DNA of 64,000 nucleotides, taken from the NCBI RefSeq assembly GCF_004751985.1, contig NZ_CP038492.1, forward strand, positions 2,418,001 to 2,482,000, in the 5' to 3' direction. The translations under genes were made by a program, and so were the position numbers. Below, in pieces: positions 8,746 through 16,673 of this stretch. The notes under the pieces were generated by a model. It searched no databases, was not told the DNA's origin, and saw nothing but the letters and a program-made list of their open reading frames with translations. This DNA is from Rhodophyticola sp. CCM32 (GTDB taxonomy: Bacteria; Pseudomonadota; Alphaproteobacteria; Rhodobacterales; Rhodobacteraceae). Each line of letters starts with the position of its first letter. Within the stretch, counting starts at the first letter, position 1.

Positions 8746-10247
8746 TGGAGGTTTTCCACGGCATGCTGCTGGGCCTGAACACGGCGTTGAGCCCAGAGGC
8801 GTTGATGTTCTGTTTCATCGGTGTTCTTGTCGGCACGATTGTCGGTGTCTTGCCGGGTGTCGGCGCGCTGGCAGCCATTTCGCTGGCCCTGCCGCTGACC
8901 TACTATATTGACCCCACCCATGCGCTGATCATGCTGGCGGGGATTTTCTATGGCGCGCAATACGGCGGCTCTACCGCGTCGATCCTGCTCAACCTTCCCG
9001 GGACGGCGACGGCCGCCATCACCTGCCTTGATGGCCATCCGATGGCACAGCAGGGCAAGGCCCCGCTTGCGCTGTTCATCACCGCGATCAACAGCTTTGT
9101 CGGGTCAACCTTCGCGATCATCCTGGTGATGTTCTTCGCCCCCGTCATCGCCCGCTTCGCCCTGAATTTCAGCTCAGCCGAATACTTCTCGGTCATGCTT
9201 CTGGGGCTGATTGCCGCCGCCACGCTCAGCCTCGGCTCGCCATTCAAGGGATTGGCGATGGTGGCTCTCGGCGTCGGGCTTGGACTGGCCGGCACGGATG
9301 TGAACACCGGGCAATTCCGGTATACGTTCGGCTTCCTGCCCCTTGCTGACGGGTTCAGCCTTGTGGCTGTCGCCATGGGATTGTTCGGCGTGGCCGAGAT
9401 CAGTGCAAGCATCGGACAGCCACAGGGCGTGGTGCATCAGGTCGGTCGCTTCCGGTTCAAGGACATGTGGCCGGGGAAGGCAGAAAGGCGACAGATTTGG
9501 GGGCCCACCCTGCGCGGTTCGGCCATCGGGTCTTTCGTCGGTGCGCTGCCGGGCACCGGGCCGGGGATTGCATCGCTGATGGCATATGCCACCGAAACCC
9601 GCCTGTCGCGCACGCCTGAGCGTTTCGGCAAGGGCGCGATTGAGGGGATCTCCGCGCCCGAGGCCGCGAACAACGCGAGCGTACAGGCCGCGTTCATCCC
9701 CACACTCAGCCTCGGCATTCCCGGTGACGCGGTGGTCGCCGTGCTGCTCGGCGCGATGCTTCTGCACGGCATTCAGCCGGGGCCGAACCTGATCAACGAT
9801 CAGCCGACACTGTTCTGGGGCCTGATCATGAGCTTTTGGATCGGCAACCTGATGCTGCTTGTCCTCAACATCCCCCTGATCGGGTTATGGGTGCGGCTGC
9901 TGACGATCCCCTATCATGTGCTTTACCCCTGTATCCTCGTCTTCATCTGCCTGGGCGTCTATTCGTCCGACAACAACGTCTTCGACATCTTCATCGTGCT
10001 GATCTTCGGGGTTGTCGGCTACGCCATGCGCATCGGCGGATTCCCAGCGACACCGGTGCTGTTGGGCTTTATCCTCGGCCCCCTGCTGGAGGAACATTTC
10101 CGCCGCGCGATGCTTTTGGCACGCGGTGATCCGCTTGTCTTTGTCGAGCGGCCCATCAGCGCCGTGTTTCTTGGGATCTCCCTTCTTTTCCTGTCGAGCG
10201 TGTTTTTCTCCCGCCGGAAACCAGGCATACAATCTTCTGAACCATGA
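8745..10247 (+). CDS. tctA: TctA-family large permease subunit
   Basis: A 500-aa polytopic membrane protein, the large permease subunit of the TTT transporter, with about 10-12 helices. Seen: GVLPGVGALAAISLALPLTY near the N-terminus (the conserved glycine-rich substrate region), YGGSTASILLNLPGT, the mirrored second-half motif GALPGTGPGIASL, and EAANNAS with TLSLGIPGD. The two similar glycine-rich halves fit the internal duplication of the family. Starts in the TGATG overlap with tctB. It ends 23 bp before the FolD-like gene, so the transporter and that gene may be one transcript. Confidence 0.94.
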   Translation: MEVFHGMLLGLNTALSPEALMFCFIGVLVGTIVGVLPGVGALAAISLALPLTYYIDPTHALIMLAGIFYGAQYGGSTASILLNLPGTATAAITCLDGHPMAQQGKAPLALFITAINSFVGSTFAIILVMFFAPVIARFALNFSSAEYFSVMLLGLIAAATLSLGSPFKGLAMVALGVGLGLAGTDVNTGQFRYTFGFLPLADGFSLVAVAMGLFGVAEISASIGQPQGVVHQVGRFRFKDMWPGKAERRQIWGPTLRGSAIGSFVGALPGTGPGIASLMAYATETRLSRTPERFGKGAIEGISAPEAANNASVQAAFIPTLSLGIPGDAVVAVLLGAMLLHGIQPGPNLINDQPTLFWGLIMSFWIGNLMLLVLNIPLIGLWVRLLTIPYHVLYPCILVFICLGVYSSDNNVFDIFIVLIFGVVGYAMRIGGFPATPVLLGFILGPLLEEHFRRAMLLARGDPLVFVERPISAVFLGISLLFLSSVFFSRRKPGIQSSEP

Positions 10248-10270
10248 ACCCGGCAATAAGGGCTTAGGGC

Positions 10271-11089
10271 ATGCAAACCCGTCTCTTTTCAGGTGTCGAC
10301 CTTGCGAACACCATCCTCGATGGCCTGAACCCCGTGCCCGGCGACACCTTGTGCGTTCTGGCCGACCCGCTGGCGCCCGGCGCGATGGCTTATGTGGATC
10401 GCATATCCGACTACGCCGCCCGCATTGCCTTGCGAATTGAGAGGCTGGCCTATCCAACATCCGATGAAGAACACGCAAGGCTTCCGGCGTTACTCACAGG
10501 GCCGGTCCTGCTGATCCAACCCGCACCGGATGCATTTGATGCCTCCCGGTTCCTTGATCACATCGGACCCGACGCGGACGCAGAGGGGCTGCACCCCGTT
10601 CACGCCGGGCACCATGCCAAGGGAGAGGTCGCCGTCATTCCGCCAACGGCAGAGGCTGCCGCTATTGTAGCCGCGCATCTCGCAGGGTCGTTGGAGGGGG
10701 CGGTGGTGTCCGTCGTCGGCGCGTCACCCACGGTCGGGCGGCCCCTTGCCATGGCGCTGCTGACAGCGGGCGCGACGGTCCGGGTCGCACAAGTCACGAC
10801 AAAAGACCTGGTCGCCGAGACCTGCGGCGCGGACATTGTGGTGGCGGCTGCGGGCGTTCCGGGATTGATCAGATGCGATCACCTGCGCCGGGGCGCCATC
10901 GCAATCGACATCGGCGTGACCCGCGTCGGTAACCGTCTTGTGGGCGATATCGACCGCGCTGCGGTGGATGGTCATGTGTCCTGGCTCACCCATGTCCCCG
11001 ACGGGGTCGGGCCGGTCACCACGGCCTGCTTGCTGCGCAATGCGGTGAATGCCTGTCGCAAGATGAACAGCTATAGCGTTTCAACATAA
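10271..11089 (+). CDS. Degenerate FolD paralogue
   Basis: A 272-aa protein with the two-domain fold of FolD, the methylene-THF dehydrogenase/methenyl-THF cyclohydrolase. Seen: the Rossmann segment VVSVVGASPTVGRPLAMALL and the C-terminal VPDGVGPVTTACLLRNAV, which match FolD's IG-VGRP and PGGVGPMT regions. The catalytic N-terminal domain is altered. The YxxxK lysine position reads YVDRI, the DGFHP motif reads AEGLHP and the PCTP motif reads VIPPT. The cyclohydrolase lysine thus appears missing, so it may keep only the dehydrogenase function, act on a different one-carbon ligand, or be regulatory. Its last codons lie inside a 34-bp dispersed palindrome (11072-11105). A second, intact FolD fused to RidA lies close by on the opposite strand. 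Confidence 0.75.
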   Translation: MQTRLFSGVDLANTILDGLNPVPGDTLCVLADPLAPGAMAYVDRISDYAARIALRIERLAYPTSDEEHARLPALLTGPVLLIQPAPDAFDASRFLDHIGPDADAEGLHPVHAGHHAKGEVAVIPPTAEAAAIVAAHLAGSLEGAVVSVVGASPTVGRPLAMALLTAGATVRVAQVTTKDLVAETCGADIVVAAAGVPGLIRCDHLRRGAIAIDIGVTRVGNRLVGDIDRAAVDGHVSWLTHVPDGVGPVTTACLLRNAVNACRKMNSYSVST

Positions 11090-11105
11090 AGTCGAAACGC
11101 TTTAG
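11072..11105. repeat. 34-bp dispersed palindromic element, copy 1
   Basis: The element has 8-bp inverted arms AGCGTTTC and GAAACGCT around an 11-base loop. An exact reverse-complement copy is at 58327-58360. It covers the last five codons and stop of the FolD-like gene, which suggests it was inserted into the 3' end of that gene and replaced its natural C-terminus. It probably belongs to a genome-wide intergenic repeat family and may also act as a transcript-end hairpin. Confidence 0.8.
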
Positions 11106-11249
11106 TCATTTTGGCGTTGCGCCTTCGCCTATTCATTGGGCGATCTGCCACGCCCCTGCAATTCAGAGAGACAAAGTCACCCTTCGGTGCCTTCCGCAGC
11201 GTCAAGAAACTTGAAAAAAAGCAATGGTCGGGCGATTATCGACATATAC

Positions 11250-11262
11250 TTCGATAAACGAA
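11250..11262. promoter_or_regulatory. IclR-type operator candidate, site 1
   Basis: The 13-bp palindrome TTCGATAAACGAA has the form TTCG-N5-CGAA. It ends 14 bases before the ATG at 11277. Its exact reverse complement is at 20163-20175, and a related site is at 29664-29676. IclR-family regulators bind short palindromes of this kind (PcaU/PcaR-type), and two IclR genes lie in the island. Assignment to either regulator is inference. Confidence 0.6.
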
Positions 11263-11276
11263 AAGAGAGATGGACT

Positions 11277-11903
11277 ATGTTACGGACAGCTTTAGCGGCC
11301 TTCGCGGTGCTCACCTCATCCACAACACTCGCAATGGCGCAGGAAGAAGTGCGCCCCAACGTGTTCTTCGCAGGTGAATTGGACGAGCCGGGAACAGACC
11401 GGGCCATGATGCAAGATCTCATCCTTGACCTGATGACCGCGTGGGGCGACTGCAACGCCGATGCGATGATCTCTTCCGTGTCGGAAGAGGTAAGTTTTGC
11501 CTACCCGACAACCGCCTATACCGGGCGCGGCTCGATGCTTGAGGATCTTCAGCTGTTCTGCGAAGCAGCCAGCGAAGTGTCGTTCTATCTGCCGGCCGAT
11601 GCCTGGTATATCGACACCGTCACTGGCCGGATCGCGGCAGAGGTGCAGTTCCGCGCGTTCCAGCGTGGCAACTATCAGGTCGTCAACGATGTCTGGATCG
11701 CGACGATTGAGGATGGGCAAATCACGATCATCAAGGAATATCTCGATGGGCGCGTGAAGGACCTTCAGGCTCTGGGTGTGCTGGAACTTGAGGAAAGCCC
11801 CGAAAGCCTGACCCCATGGCCGTCACGGACCGCGGAATGGGAATCCTGTTTCCCGATCACGCGCGCCGCGCCGATCAACGAATGCCGCCCCCCTTCGGAA
11901 TAA
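11277..11903 (+). CDS. Secreted NTF2/SnoaL-like fold protein
   Basis: A 208-aa protein with a clear signal peptide (residues 1-22, cut after LAMAQ) followed by a cone-shaped NTF2/SnoaL-like domain. Seen: an N-terminal helix with LILDLMTAWGDCNADAM, a polar strand SVSEEVSFAYPTTAYTGRG, and a late strand VWIATIEDGQITIIKEYLD typical of SnoaL-like proteins. The C-terminal tail is proline-rich with two Cys. The ATG at 11277 is used because the signal peptide begins there; the upstream extension is not protein-like. It stands alone between the FolD-like gene and a convergent operon and has the IclR-type palindrome just before its start. The function could be periplasmic ligand binding or a non-oxidative conversion. 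I cannot tell which. Confidence 0.7.
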   Translation: MLRTALAAFAVLTSSTTLAMAQEEVRPNVFFAGELDEPGTDRAMMQDLILDLMTAWGDCNADAMISSVSEEVSFAYPTTAYTGRGSMLEDLQLFCEAASEVSFYLPADAWYIDTVTGRIAAEVQFRAFQRGNYQVVNDVWIATIEDGQITIIKEYLDGRVKDLQALGVLELEESPESLTPWPSRTAEWESCFPITRAAPINECRPPSE

Positions 11904-11911
11904 CCAGCAAA

Positions 11912-11940
11912 GGCTGGCGCGTGACAGACGCGCGCCAGCC
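11912..11940. terminator. Bidirectional hairpin terminator candidate
   Basis: A GC-rich stem made by GGCTGGCGCGT and ACGCGCGCCAGCC with a five-base loop lies between two convergent genes, the NTF2-like gene and the FolD-RidA gene. There is no long T-run, so this is a hairpin inferred to end both transcripts rather than a textbook intrinsic terminator. Confidence 0.6.
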
Positions 11941-11963
11941 CACCCTGCCGTGACGCTTGTTTG

Positions 11964-13238
11964 TCACATTGCAGCGGCGGTCACTTCTACCTCGACCAGA
12001 AATTCGGAACGGGTGAAGCCGGACACGATCACCAGCGTTGACGCGGGCAAATGCGTCACATCAGCCAGCCACGCATCGCGTGCCTCCATATATCCCTGCA
12101 TATGTTCCCGCGCGGTGACAAACGCATTGATGCGGATCACATCACCCGGCCCCATGCCAGCAGCGCCCAAGATCGCGGTGCAGGATGCAAAACACAGATC
12201 GGCCTGGGCGCGCGCGCCCTCTGGCACCGTTCCGTCCGCCGCGAGGCCCAACTGGCCCGAAGTGGCGACCAGCCGCATTCCGGCAGGCATCTCGACCCCG
12301 TGGGAGTAGCGGGCAAATGGCGGCGCAATCGTATCGGGAACTAAGGAGCGCAAAGGAGGATATCCCGTTTGAAGAGTGTCTGGCTGAGTGGCCTCAGCGG
12401 CGGCGACCAGGTTCAGCAACAGATGGGCACGCGTCAATGCACCGACCGAGCCATGGCGCGGGGTCACGAAACTGGCCTTTTCAGCCACGTCGCCCGCAAT
12501 GTCAGAGACCATTTCGCCCTCTGCGTAACTGATTCCGATGCCCAGAACCGAAGCGCCGGGCCGGATCATGTCGGCACGAATGAAATCGGGCTGCCCGACG
12601 GCCGAGATCACGATATCGGCCCCGGCAATAGCGCCACCCACATCACCGGACCGGCTATGCAGCAGCGTCACATCCGCGTCCACACCCTTGCGCGACAGCA
12701 GCATCGCAAGGGGTCGCCCCACGATGGAACCACGCCCAATGATAACAACACGCTGCCCTGCAAGCGGGACATGATGGGCTTGCAGCAGATCGAGAATACC
12801 GGCGGGCGTGCAGGGTAATGTGCCCTCGGATCCCCAAAGAAGCCGCCCGAGGTTCATTGGGTGAAACCCGTCCACATCCTTGGCCGGGTCGACTGCCGCG
12901 ACGGCACTGTCGGTGTCCAGGTGGTTCGGCAAGGGAAGCTGGATAAGCACACCATGGCGCGACGCGTCCGCGTTCAACCGCGCGATCAGTGCCATCAGAT
13001 CATCCTGGGAGGTTTCGGCATCCAGCACGATGGCCTCCGACCCGATCCCCGCTTTCGCGCAATCCGCATGCTTGCGTTTGAGATAGGCCTCGCTGGCCGG
13101 GTCATTGCCCACCAGAATGGTCGTCAAATGCGGGACGATGCCCGCATCTGCCAATGCAGCCACCCTGGCCGTCATCTCCGAGAGTCGGATGGCGGCCAGG
13201 GCGTCGCCGTCAAGAAGCACGGCGCGTGTCACTGTCAC
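11964..13238 (-). CDS. FolD-RidA fusion protein
   Basis: A 424-aa protein joining two enzymes. Residues about 1-285 are FolD (5,10-methylene-THF dehydrogenase and methenyl-THF cyclohydrolase), with EAYLKRK giving the catalytic lysine, QLPLP, DVDGFHP, PCTP and VVIIGRGSIVGRPLAMLL. The usual PGGVGPMT loop reads RHGSVGALT. Residues about 295-424 are a RidA/YjgF/UK114 domain (VATSGQLGLAADG, ending LVIVSGFTRSEFLVEVEV); RidA enzymes hydrolyse reactive enamines and imines. The start overlaps the upstream ABC-binding-protein stop by 4 bp, making it the last gene of an eight-gene operon. Inference: an oxidase in the pathway yields imine plus a one-carbon unit, and the fusion handles both. RidA's conserved arginine may be missing or shifted (the motif is not clear by eye). 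Confidence 0.88.
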   Translation of the reverse strand: MTVTRAVLLDGDALAAIRLSEMTARVAALADAGIVPHLTTILVGNDPASEAYLKRKHADCAKAGIGSEAIVLDAETSQDDLMALIARLNADASRHGVLIQLPLPNHLDTDSAVAAVDPAKDVDGFHPMNLGRLLWGSEGTLPCTPAGILDLLQAHHVPLAGQRVVIIGRGSIVGRPLAMLLSRKGVDADVTLLHSRSGDVGGAIAGADIVISAVGQPDFIRADMIRPGASVLGIGISYAEGEMVSDIAGDVAEKASFVTPRHGSVGALTRAHLLLNLVAAAEATQPDTLQTGYPPLRSLVPDTIAPPFARYSHGVEMPAGMRLVATSGQLGLAADGTVPEGARAQADLCFASCTAILGAAGMGPGDVIRINAFVTAREHMQGYMEARDAWLADVTHLPASTLVIVSGFTRSEFLVEVEVTAAAM

Positions 13239-14383
13239 TCGAACCCGATGGACGGGTCGATGAACTGGTTGGTCACGACATCTTCCGGCGTGACGTCAGG
13301 ATTGGCACGCTCATCGAGGTTCGGCGCAACCACATCGAAGATGGCCTGCACCCGTGCCATGTCGAAATCGCCGACAGTGCCGTTGGTGCCGTTGCCGATG
13401 ATCCCGGTCTCGGCCATGACCTGCGCCGCGTTCGCGACCTGATCGGGTTCGGTCGACCACCAGCCAACATTGTAATCGCCCTCGTTGAAGGCCACGACAA
13501 TTTCGTTCACTTCTGCGGGTTCAGTGGCGTAGTCAATCGCCGCCTGCTGCATGATCGGAACCAAGGCTTCCAGACAGGGCGAAAGTTCCTCCAACCGATC
13601 CCGGCTGACCGAGACCATGCCGGTATAGTTCGGATAGCCCAGATCGTTGATGAACACGTAGTCGATGGGGCGGGCCCAGTTGTTGCCCGTCTCGAAGTTA
13701 TAGACCTCACTGGTGGCGAAGCCCTGGTTCAGCCATGTGCCGTTGTTGACGACGAAGTTCTCGGCATCGCCCCGGTAGCCTTCGACGAAAGCCTCGGCGG
13801 GAACGCCTGCCTCAACCAGGTAGCGCCCGAAGGTGCGGTTGATGGTCGAGACATAGATCTTGCCCTGACCGGACCCGGCGAAGGCGATCAGGTCTTCCAC
13901 GGAGTTGAAGCCATCAGGGTAAGTTTCCTCATCCCAGAGCAGCGCCGTGGGGGCGACGTCGAGCGGCGCGAAGACACCGATGGCCGGGAACTGATCAGAG
14001 AATATGAAGGCATTGTCCAACTCGTGATAGGCGAGGTGCGGCACCAGATTGGCGCGGTTGTTGCCACGGAACAGGGCAGAATAGGACGTCTCGCCATCGG
14101 CCAGACCGATACCGCCGCCGCCTTCCAGCACGACAAGCTCGATACCGGTCGAGCCGAGAGGGCCGCGATAGGCGCCCTGCTCCATCGTGCCGCCGGACCC
14201 GATCATCTGAATGATCGGCCCATGTTCGGCCTGCATCAGCCAATCCTTTTGCAGGATCAGCGGGTTCGGGCAGACCTCTGACAGGTCGGTGGTATAGCTG
14301 GTCTCGGCAAAATCGCCGGCCATGGCAGCAGTGGCCGATAGGGCAGTCGCGCCGAGAAGGGCGGGAAGCAGTCGTAGTGTCAT
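13235..14383 (-). CDS. ABC transporter substrate-binding protein (NitT/TauT type)
   Basis: A 382-aa periplasmic binding protein with a signal peptide cut after ATAAMAG near residue 22. The fold and context are those of the nitrate/taurine/pyrimidine-precursor uptake family. Seen: an N-terminal lobe with IQMIGSGGTMEQGAYRG, a hinge region GIGLADG, and a long second lobe rich in Asn and Asp. It precedes folD-ridA with a 4-bp overlap and follows the permease gene by 37 bp, so it is the third part of an ABC importer encoded by 13235-16093. The family carries small anions and heterocycles (taurine, sulfonates, HMP, hydantoin-like compounds). Neighbouring CodA-like and creatininase-like genes suggest a cyclic amide or amidine. 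Confidence 0.82.
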   Translation of the reverse strand: MTLRLLPALLGATALSATAAMAGDFAETSYTTDLSEVCPNPLILQKDWLMQAEHGPIIQMIGSGGTMEQGAYRGPLGSTGIELVVLEGGGGIGLADGETSYSALFRGNNRANLVPHLAYHELDNAFIFSDQFPAIGVFAPLDVAPTALLWDEETYPDGFNSVEDLIAFAGSGQGKIYVSTINRTFGRYLVEAGVPAEAFVEGYRGDAENFVVNNGTWLNQGFATSEVYNFETGNNWARPIDYVFINDLGYPNYTGMVSVSRDRLEELSPCLEALVPIMQQAAIDYATEPAEVNEIVVAFNEGDYNVGWWSTEPDQVANAAQVMAETGIIGNGTNGTVGDFDMARVQAIFDVVAPNLDERANPDVTPEDVVTNQFIDPSIGFE

Positions 14384-14420
14384 GGTAGGTTCCTCTCTGT
14401 TGGCGGAAGTTTCGTCACCT

Positions 14421-15260
14421 TCAAACGCGTCCGTGCCATTCCGAAAACAGCCGGTTTCCGACGAATTGAAAGAACAGGTAAACCGAGATCGACAAGACCG
14501 AGGAGGCGATCAGCGCCGCGTACATTTCCTCGTATTTGAAGTCGATCTTGGCATTGATAAGCATCTGGCCGAGGCCCCCGGCACCCGCCAGAAAGAACAG
14601 TTCGGACACGATGGCGCCGATTACGGCGAGGCCTGCGGAAATCCGAAGGCCCGCGAACAACGCCGGTGCGGCGGACGGAAAGCCCGCCTTCCACAGCGTA
14701 ATCCACCAGCTTGCGCTGGCCAGGCGGAACAGGTCGATCACGCCGCGATCAAGGCTTTTCAGGCCCAGCAGCAAAGTGGTCGGGATCGAGAAGAACGTGA
14801 ACATCGCCACAATCAGAACTTTCGGCAGAAAGCCGAAGCCGAGGGCGGCCTGAATCAGCGGGATAATCGCAAGGATCGGAATGGATTGCAGGGCCACGAG
14901 ATAGGGGAAAATCGCACGCTCCATCGTCACCAGCCGGAACATGATCATACCAAGCAGGATGCCCATGGGGATGGAACAGGCGAGGCCCGCCGCCGCAATC
15001 GAAAGGGTCACAAGCGCACGCTGACCAAGCTCGGCCAGGACGTCGGGGCGCGAAAACGCACGCTCCCACAATCCGGCCCCGCTTGGCATCAGGAACAGCC
15101 TGTGATCGGGCAACCCGGCCCGGACCCAGGCATAAAGCCCCAACAGGGCGATGCCGAGGATCACGGGCGGCAGCACCGAACAGGCGAAGCGCACGACCGG
15201 CGTGGGGGGCGCACGATTTGGGACCGGCTTATGGGCCCGAAGGGTGGATGCGTCGCTCAT
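14421..15260 (-). CDS. ABC transporter permease (NitT/TauT type)
   Basis: A 279-aa membrane protein with about six helices, homologous to SsuC/TauC permeases. Seen: the coupling-helix (EAA-like) stretch in FRLASASWWITLWKAGFPSA followed by AGLRISAGLAVIGAIVSELF, a well-conserved motif of this permease class. A proline-rich N-terminus precedes helix 1. It overlaps the ATPase gene by 4 bp at its own start and is followed by the binding-protein gene. It is expected to form a homodimer with two ATPase subunits in the inner membrane. Confidence 0.92.
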   Translation of the reverse strand: MSDASTLRAHKPVPNRAPPTPVVRFACSVLPPVILGIALLGLYAWVRAGLPDHRLFLMPSGAGLWERAFSRPDVLAELGQRALVTLSIAAAGLACSIPMGILLGMIMFRLVTMERAIFPYLVALQSIPILAIIPLIQAALGFGFLPKVLIVAMFTFFSIPTTLLLGLKSLDRGVIDLFRLASASWWITLWKAGFPSAAPALFAGLRISAGLAVIGAIVSELFFLAGAGGLGQMLINAKIDFKYEEMYAALIASSVLSISVYLFFQFVGNRLFSEWHGRV

Positions 15261-16093
15261 ATCGCGCCGTCTCCCGGTTGCATGGTTTCCTGAAGGGATT
15301 TTGACACTTGCGCGCGGCCATCCGTAAAAGCGGCCCCGAAGCGCATGTCGCCGGTGCGCGGTGAGGGCAGATTGACCTTGAACTCGGAATGGATGCGTCC
15401 GGGGCGCGCGCTCATCACCACAACACGGTCGGACAGGTAGACCGCCTCGGGGATGGAGTGGGTGATGAAGAAGCCGGTGAATTGCTTTTCCCGGTGGAGC
15501 GCCGCGAGGTCTTCGATCAGCTTCTCGCGGGTGATCTCATCAAGTGCGCCGAAGGGCTCGTCGAACAGGAACACGGAAGGCTCCAGCGACAACGAACGGG
15601 CAAGAGAGGCGCGCATCTTCATGCCGCCGGACAGGGCGCGGGGAAAGCGATCCTCAAACCCTTTAAGGCCCACGGCTTCCATCTGTTCCAGCGCCTTGCG
15701 CCGCCGTTCCGCTGCCGGCACGCCGCGCAGTTCCATCATCAGCTCGACATTTTGCAACGTCTTGCGCCACGGCAGAAGAGTTGCCTCCTGAAACACGAAT
15801 GCCAGGTGGTCGCGGTCAATGCGGACGGTCCCATCGGTATGGGTGAGCAGGCCCGATGCGATCCGCGCCAGGGTGGACTTGCCGCAACCCGATGGCCCGA
15901 TGAAGGACACAAATTCGCCCTTTCGGATCGTCAGGTTGATGTCGCGCAATGCCTCTGTGCCATCGGGATAGGTCATTGAAAGGTTTTCAAACGCCACTGC
16001 AACCTCGCGGTCATCACCGGCGCCCGCCCCGGGCTCCACCTGGCTAATCCCGACGGTGGGCGGAGGAGCTATATCAGCAGGTGCGGACATCAA
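15257..16093 (-). CDS. ABC transporter ATPase (NitT/TauT type)
   Basis: A 278-aa ATP-binding subunit of the same importer. Seen: Walker A GPSGCGKST, the Q-loop in VFQEATLLPWRKT, the signature ALSGGMKMRASLARSL, Walker B VFLFDEPFGALDE, and the H-loop in GFFITHSIPEAV. The LLPW and EPFGALDE forms are typical of SsuB/TauB-like ATPases. It sits between the flavodoxin-fold oxidoreductase and the permease with 4-bp overlaps on both sides. This couples transport to the catabolic enzymes encoded upstream in the same operon. Confidence 0.95.
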   Translation of the reverse strand: MMSAPADIAPPPTVGISQVEPGAGAGDDREVAVAFENLSMTYPDGTEALRDINLTIRKGEFVSFIGPSGCGKSTLARIASGLLTHTDGTVRIDRDHLAFVFQEATLLPWRKTLQNVELMMELRGVPAAERRRKALEQMEAVGLKGFEDRFPRALSGGMKMRASLARSLSLEPSVFLFDEPFGALDEITREKLIEDLAALHREKQFTGFFITHSIPEAVYLSDRVVVMSARPGRIHSEFKVNLPSPRTGDMRFGAAFTDGRAQVSKSLQETMQPGDGAI

Positions 16094-16671
16094 TAATTCC
16101 TCATCTTCGTACCGACCTTCCTGATGAAGCTCTCAACCTGGTCTCGCGACAGTCGGTCGATATTGTAGAGCGCGTGATAGTCGACACGCACGCCCGGTTT
16201 GCAAATCGCGCGTAGAAAACGGGTCGCGTTCTTGCGCGGTGGATCGCCCAGAACGGCGGCGCGCCAGCGTTTCGAACCATAGGTCGTCACCGTCGTCAGC
16301 TTCTTGATGTTTGTCAGCCCCGGCCCAAGGCGTTCCTTCTTGAACACGAAGGAGACGTCCGGCAGGAAGACGCGGTCGAAATAACCTTTCAGCATGGCGG
16401 GCCAGCCGAAGTTCCAGACCGGATGGCACAGCACCAGCGCATCGGCGGCCTTGAGGCGCTGAACATAGCTTTCGACGGGCACGCGATTGTCCGGCACATC
16501 GTGGTAGCTTGATCGTCCCTCAGCCGACAAGACCGGGTCGAACCCTTCGGCGTAAAGGTCGAGATCATCAACCTCATGACCCGCGTGCGTCAGGTTCTCG
16601 ACAACCGTTCGGTGCAGGGTTCCCGCAAGGCTATCTGCCAGGGGATGCGCGTATATGACGTGAACGCGCAT
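16090..16671 (-). CDS. NAD(P)H dehydrogenase/quinone reductase, flavodoxin fold
   Basis: A 193-aa FMN/FAD protein of the NQO/KefF-like flavodoxin-2 family, which moves electrons from NAD(P)H to quinones or other acceptors. Seen: MRVHVIYAHPLADSL at the start (the phosphate-binding loop region), VLCHPVWNFGWPAMLKGYFDRVF, and LTTVTTYGSKRW. The ATG at 16671 is used because the family begins directly there; the longer open frame from 16734 overlaps the FAD oxidase gene. It lies 2 bp after that gene and may serve as its redox partner or detoxify its product. Confidence 0.86.
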   Translation of the reverse strand: MRVHVIYAHPLADSLAGTLHRTVVENLTHAGHEVDDLDLYAEGFDPVLSAEGRSSYHDVPDNRVPVESYVQRLKAADALVLCHPVWNFGWPAMLKGYFDRVFLPDVSFVFKKERLGPGLTNIKKLTTVTTYGSKRWRAAVLGDPPRKNATRFLRAICKPGVRVDYHALYNIDRLSRDQVESFIRKVGTKMRNY

Positions 16672-16673
16672 GA

